From assembly GCF_030463565.1 (NCBI RefSeq), contig NC_134649.1, positions 3,297,501-3,361,500 on the forward strand: a DNA stretch of 64,000 bases, read 5' to 3'. The stretch comes from Pelecanus crispus. Lineage: Eukaryota > Chordata > Aves > Pelecaniformes > Pelecanidae. The number at the start of each line of letters is the position of its first letter. The stretch's first letter is position 1. Made by a program: the position numbers and the translations under genes. A model generated the notes under the pieces. The model was given only the letters and a program-made list of their open reading frames with translations. It made no database searches and was not told where the DNA came from. Shown piece after piece: positions 59,683 through 64,000 of the stretch.

Positions 59683-59705
59683 AAAAAAAAAAAAAAAAAA
59701 AAAAA
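59683..59705 (+). repeat. Poly(A) tract, 23 bp
   Basis: An uninterrupted A run preceded by a short G-rich stretch, about 1.2 kb before the predicted DENND4A promoter. No retroposed body was identified. Confidence 0.85.
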
Positions 59706-60899
59706 GAGGCAGACTCAGCTCAGAAATATCAAACCTGGCAGCGCAAAGCTGTGTCTGCGTGTGCAGGCTTGCACATGGGTGCTTCTGCCCGGGTAGAGCC
59801 TGGCTTGTGTCAGCGGCTGCCTTTCCTGCGTGGGGGGTAGGAGAAGCAGCATTTCTGCTACAAACAGTCATATTAATAAAAGCACGTGGGGAGAAAAAAA
59901 AAGTGTTATTTTGTACTTTTCGCTTTTCTAGTCTCCCATTTGGTCAGATTTTTTTCAGAGGGATGAGGGAAACCAACACAGTGGGTTTGAACATACGTAA
60001 GCATCTACAGTCCAAATTCAGAACTCCGTATGAATTTTCTGTCTTTATAATGAGCCACATCTAAACCCTCGAGCCAAACGTCCAGAACTAAGGGAAGCTT
60101 GAATTCAAAGCCAAAATTGTATGGTTGGAGCCTATCCCTAAACATCGCTTCAAAAATAGCACGCTGGTATAGAATTTTGAAAGCCAGGGCTGCAGTACCC
60201 AAGGTGCCAGGAAAGTAGGATTTCCGTGCGTCGGACTCATCTTGTTGTGCTCAGCAACATCCCGACACGCTGCACTAGTCTTAGCCGCATGCTCTTAAAA
60301 GATTATTTTTGCCTCGGCTTCTTTTCTAGTCTTTGATGCAACAACCTGGTGCGGGTTACATCAAGCCTGCAGAAAATCCCCCCGTTTTCCCTTGTTTTCC
60401 AGACAGCCGGCACCTCCTCCAGGTCCTGGCGACGGGCGCCGCAGGTGAGGGCAAGGCTGGCATATTGGGGCCGGAGATTTCATTTCTGTTTAAATTAAAG
60501 GTGCTGCCGGCGGGCGGGAAACGCCGGAGGGCGGGGAGGGAGAGGGCAGAGTCGAGCCCATGGCGTGCGCGTCGCATTTTAGGCTGCGCTGAGGGGGTTT
60601 CACTCGGGGCGTCCCGCTTCCCCCCCCCGCCCCTCACGGCTCCGAGCCGCCGGCGCCTCGCCGCTCCCTGAGGGCGGAGGAGGGAGGCGGGGGCCGCCGG
60701 ACCGAGGCCCCTCGCCGACGTGCCCGCTCCCTCAGGGGGAACGCTCGAGGCGAGCTGGGCGCCGGGGCGGCCGCGCAGGGCCCGCAGGCAGCGCGGCGGC
60801 GGCGGCGGCGGCGGGGCGGCCTCAGGCGCGGCGGAGCAGCAGGGCCCGGCGGGCGCCCGCCCGCGCCTTCCCCGCCGTCACGGCTCGGCGCCCGCCTCT

Positions 60900-61172
60900 C
60901 CCCCACCCACCCCCCGTGACAGCCAAGATGGCGGCGCCAGGAGGCGGCGCGGGGGGGGAGGGGGGATCCCGCCTGAGACGCCCACACGGCGGGGAGGCGG
61001 CGAAGGCGAGTCGGGCTCCGCTACGATGAGATAAGGGCGCGGGGACCGAGCGCGCTTTCCCTCTCCCCCCCCCCTTCCCCCGCTCCCCTTCGCCCTCCCG
61101 CTCCTCGGCGCCGGGGGCAGGAGGCGCCGGCGGCCGTCCCCCCTGCCCCGGGGAGCGCGGCCCCCGCCTGAG
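60900..61172 (+). other. DENND4A: Predicted DENND4A non-coding first exon
   Basis: The exon is inferred to start near the YY1 element (60924-60935) and end at CCGCCTGAG before a strong donor, GTGAGGG, at 61173. It has no conserved coding potential, matching a 5' UTR exon. DENND4A is a large DENN-domain protein of a Rab guanine-nucleotide exchange factor family. Its first coding exon would lie beyond the window. Both ends are predictions. Confidence 0.4.
60924..60935 (+). promoter_or_regulatory. DENND4A: YY1-type initiator element
   Basis: CAAGATGGCGGC is a full match to the AANATGGCGGC YY1 consensus on the plus strand. In many vertebrate CpG promoters such a site lies within about 30 bp after the start and points in the direction of transcription. 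Confidence 0.65.
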
Positions 61173-64000
61173 GTGAGGGCTGCGGGGCGGCGGGGGAGCG
61201 CGCCGGGCTGTCACCGCGGCGGGGAGCGGGGGGTTCTCCGAGGAGATGTCGCGGGGCGGGCGCTATCGCGAGTGCGGGCCGGCGGGGCAGGGGCGGCCGG
61301 CGGCGCGGCGGGCTGTCAGTGCGAGGGGGGCCCGGCGGGAGGCCGGGCTGAGGGGAGCGCAGGGGCGGCGGTAACTTTCCGCTGGGCCGCGGTGGGAGGG
61401 GGAAACTTTCTCCTTTTCCCCCGCCGGCCCCACGCTTCCCGCCGGCCCCCCGCCGCGGCGATGGCCGGGCCGCAGGAGCGCACCCCCGGCCCGGCTGGCG
61501 GGGCCGCGGCGGCTGGAGCTCCGCAGCCTTGGCCGCGCGCTCCCTGCTGACCTGCCATGTTACAGAGGCCGGGCAGCAGCGTGCTGCGGGAGCTGCCCGG
61601 GGAGAAAGCGGCCGAGGTGCGCGTTCCCCAGATAAATGTGCAGTTTTTCCATGCAGCGTGCGCTGCGTCAGCTGGAATCGCACAGGTTAGCGTTCAGCCT
61701 TATGCGTGCGTGGTTTTGTCGCGACTTTGCCTTTCCCCCAGCCTGGGTTACTGTATACCTGGGTTAATGCGACGCGCTGGACGCGGTGGTGAAAATTAGC
61801 CCTGACGTTTTTATCTTTGTTCCATCGTGATGCCTGCGCGTAGCGTAAGTTGCTGGCCAGGGGATGGTAATATTTAATAACTTCCTAGCGATGGCTGTTA
61901 TTCTGGAGTAATTTCAAACAGGCTGCGTGTAAAAAATGTACCACCTCTGAGGATGTTGATTTGCTAAAAATGAGGTCTTGACTTGGCGCTTAGTTCTGAA
62001 GTTTAATTTGTTTGAATTAACCGAGTAGAAGCGTGGTGTTCTGGACAGCCTTTTACTTCATTTCACAATTTTTTCTGGAACTGTTGCTCAACTAGAGGTT
62101 TCTGTAAAGAGTGTTACATTACAGTACGTAATCTTTCACTTTCTGAATGATTAAACACAAATATTTAATCTTGGCAAGTATCTGTGGTGGTTTAGGAAAA
62201 CTAATTGAGTTAGTCTAGCCAAGGAAGGTCAAGGGGGAGTAAATGGATTATTTCTGGTTTGTGTGTCTAGCATACAAGTCTTACTTTGTAGGAGTGTCCC
62301 ATTTCTTTCTTCTCTTTAAAAAAGGCAAGAAAGATTAAGCTTCTCTACAGCCTTAAGAGCTTGTGTGATGTACATGTTTTACTTATTCTAGAAACATTAG
62401 GGTCCAGCTGGATAAGGTACTTTCCCCAAGTTTATGAGCAGCTTCTGCTCCTTTGGAACAGGCTTTACCCAATGGCCTCTTCTAAATAGTGAATTTACTA
62501 GAAAGTAGCACAAAAGATAGGATCTGTTTCTGCAAGCAGTAAGCTGAAAGGCACTAGGACTATGTTTTAAAATACAGGCTTACTTAGAAATGTTTTTCCA
62601 GTATTAAGGATGTTCATACACGTGAGTTTTCATACTTTTTGTAGCGGTGTAGTTGCAGGTCTGCGTTTCTGGTGAACAGCTTGTTCTACTTGTTCTATAA
62701 GCTTTACTTGGATATAACACTGGTATGGTGCTTAATGGAATTCCTATATGAGTTAATGGCAATATTATCAATTCTGTAGTTAAATAGCCAGAGTTAATTA
62801 TTAGTTAGTAAAAACATAAATATTGACATAGCCTGGCACATACTATAGGGCTCAGGTGAGCAGAGCTGATTCAGGTCAAGCATTAGGAAGAACGTAAATA
62901 ACCTGGTTCTGTTTAAGATATATGCTTGAAAGGGAAAGTAGCAAGGTAGACAGCAGAGCCCTGGTGGTGCTCTGAAGAAAATGAGGTGGTCTCAGGAGGG
63001 CATCTAACTAATGCTACTGTTTTATGTCAGTCTTACAAAGGAATTGCAGGCACTGCTGTTCAGAAGCCAGTCTGGCAATTTTTAATCTATGGGATTTTGC
63101 ATTGAAGGGTTTACTAATTTCTAGGTAAATCCCTACTGTAGTGTGTGATAGCTAGAGAAAACTGTCTTGTGACTCTTCCATGGAGGAAGATGATATCTAG
63201 ACCAAGCTGAATAATGATAATGGGATTTGTTAATCTTGAGGTTTTAAAACTGGAAAAAGAAATTTGCAGTGTCACTTAAATATTCAACATCCCTTTTCAA
63301 TTTCCATTGTACTTCCTAGCAACTGAAATGGAGTTAGTTTTGCAAGTCATAGTAGGTTGAAATGCTTTTTATAACAGTGGCTGTAGAAACAGTTGCACTC
63401 ATGGTCAAACACTAGCAGATTGTGGAAAGGAAAGAGCACAGTAGCTATTTAGTCAACCTTTCTCAATCTTAAAATATCTCCCGAAATTAAGACTTGTAGG
63501 AAGTCTTCTTTCCCTTCGTTGTCCTTTACTCAACTTTGACCTTAGTTTTTAAATACGGTGTCGGCATGACCAAAAAGTTGGAGGCTAAAATGTTGCACAA
63601 TTTATATTGGATTAAAAAAACCCCAAAAAGTCGATGTAACCTTGTAACCTTGTTCAAACATAACGTTTGAGGCATTGGTGATTTCCGAGTATCTTGCTGT
63701 CTGACAGAGGGTTCCAGTAGCTCAGGTTTTGATACATCTGTAGCTGTGGATTTCAGGTATTTGTTCTGAAGTTTCATGGAAAGAACTGTGATACTTCTGT
63801 AAAAGGAGGGGGAAAGGACCAAAAAAAAGACACCAAAATAATTTCTGTTTAAGTGCCTTAACAAAACATGATGCAATTTATGTAGATTGGTGTATTTCCA
63901 GTATGATTCTCTTGTTTGTTAAAGTATTTAAATCAGGTTTCTCTGTGATGTATCGAAATTTCTTTTTTTTTTATTTACTATGATGCTCAAACACCCCCCC
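61173..64000 (+). other. DENND4A: Predicted DENND4A intron 1 (5' part)
   Basis: The island decays by about 61.6 kb, then the sequence is AT-rich with no recognisable exon to the window end. I searched for a start resembling the DENND4A N-terminus and found none. Open frames at 61.2-61.8 kb are chance products of GC-rich DNA. Confidence 0.5.

Larger units (their letters stand above)
42074..60328. other. Intergenic region between tRNA-Gln and the DENND4A island
   Basis: No gene is supported in these 18 kb. A GC-rich shoulder (42.1-43.1 kb) continues the RAB11A island and produces overlapping chance open frames. The rest is AT-rich and CpG-poor, with microsatellites, homopolymers and a few possible ancient SINE remnants. 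One 98-codon open frame near 51.95-52.25 kb has no recognisable homology. Unannotated non-coding transcripts or enhancers cannot be judged from sequence alone. Confidence 0.7.
60450..61560 (+). promoter_or_regulatory. DENND4A: CpG island, predicted DENND4A promoter
   Basis: A dense CpG island of about 1.1 kb. It contains a (GGC)n stretch at about 60.79-60.82 kb, several GC boxes, and a YY1-type element CAAGATGGCGGC at 60924-60935, which in vertebrate promoters typically sits just downstream of the transcription start. No TATA box is visible. The assignment to DENND4A and to the plus strand rests on the human gene order RAB11A-DENND4A and on the orientation of the YY1 motif and of the splice donor at 61173. 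No coding exon of DENND4A is in the window. Confidence 0.6.

Noticed and set aside
60634-61683. Open frames of 117-220 codons in the right-hand CpG island
   Set aside because: Extreme Gly/Ala/Arg/Pro bias from GC-rich DNA; frames overlap on both strands and do not match the DENND4A N-terminus.
62166-62240. Possible second LTR copy (GTGGTGGTTTAGG similarity to the LTR edge)
   Set aside because: Only about a dozen bases resemble the LTR terminus; the following sequence does not continue the LTR.

Overview
The window is vertebrate nuclear DNA, almost certainly from a bird. A solo retroviral LTR of a type I recognise from avian genomes and an old CR1 LINE fragment lie inside one gene. The recognisable genes are interrupted by GT-AG introns, and most of the DNA is intronic or intergenic. 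Three protein-coding loci and one tRNA gene can be supported; their order and orientation match the MEGF11 / RAB11A / DENND4A neighbourhood of human chromosome 15q22, read in reverse.

Region 1 (1 to about 17.1 kb, plus strand) is the 3' end of MEGF11. Its last four coding exons (2039-2082, 8993-9049, 15812-16018, 16561-16721) join in one frame with matching splice phases and encode the final 155 residues of the tyrosine-rich cytoplasmic tail. The first two exons are only 44 and 57 bp long. Region 2 (about 17.1-21.7 kb) is the gap between two convergent genes. Region 3 (about 21.7-41.9 kb, minus strand) is a complete RAB11A gene: five coding exons sum to 651 nt, giving exactly 216 residues plus a stop. 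A CpG-rich promoter lies above it and an AATAAA signal lies about 1.6 kb beyond the stop. Intron 1 carries the LTR and the CR1 fragment.

Region 4 (41.9-42.1 kb) holds a hexanucleotide array, (GGTCAC)x8.5, followed by an intact tRNA-Gln(CTG) gene that diverges from RAB11A. Region 5 (42.1-60.3 kb) is AT-rich intergenic DNA with simple repeats and no convincing gene. Region 6 (60.4-64.0 kb) is a second strong CpG island with a YY1-type element and a splice donor. Synteny makes it the predicted promoter and non-coding first exon of DENND4A on the plus strand, with the start of its first intron.

MEGF11 is a cell-surface receptor used in neuronal mosaic spacing. RAB11A is the recycling-endosome GTPase. 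DENND4A is a DENN-domain Rab exchange-factor family protein. They are physical neighbours and do not form an operon-like unit. I found no bacterial-type system, CRISPR array or unknown multi-gene cassette. The most interesting structure is the compact RAB11A promoter / GGTCAC array / tRNA-Gln module at 41.6-42.07 kb.
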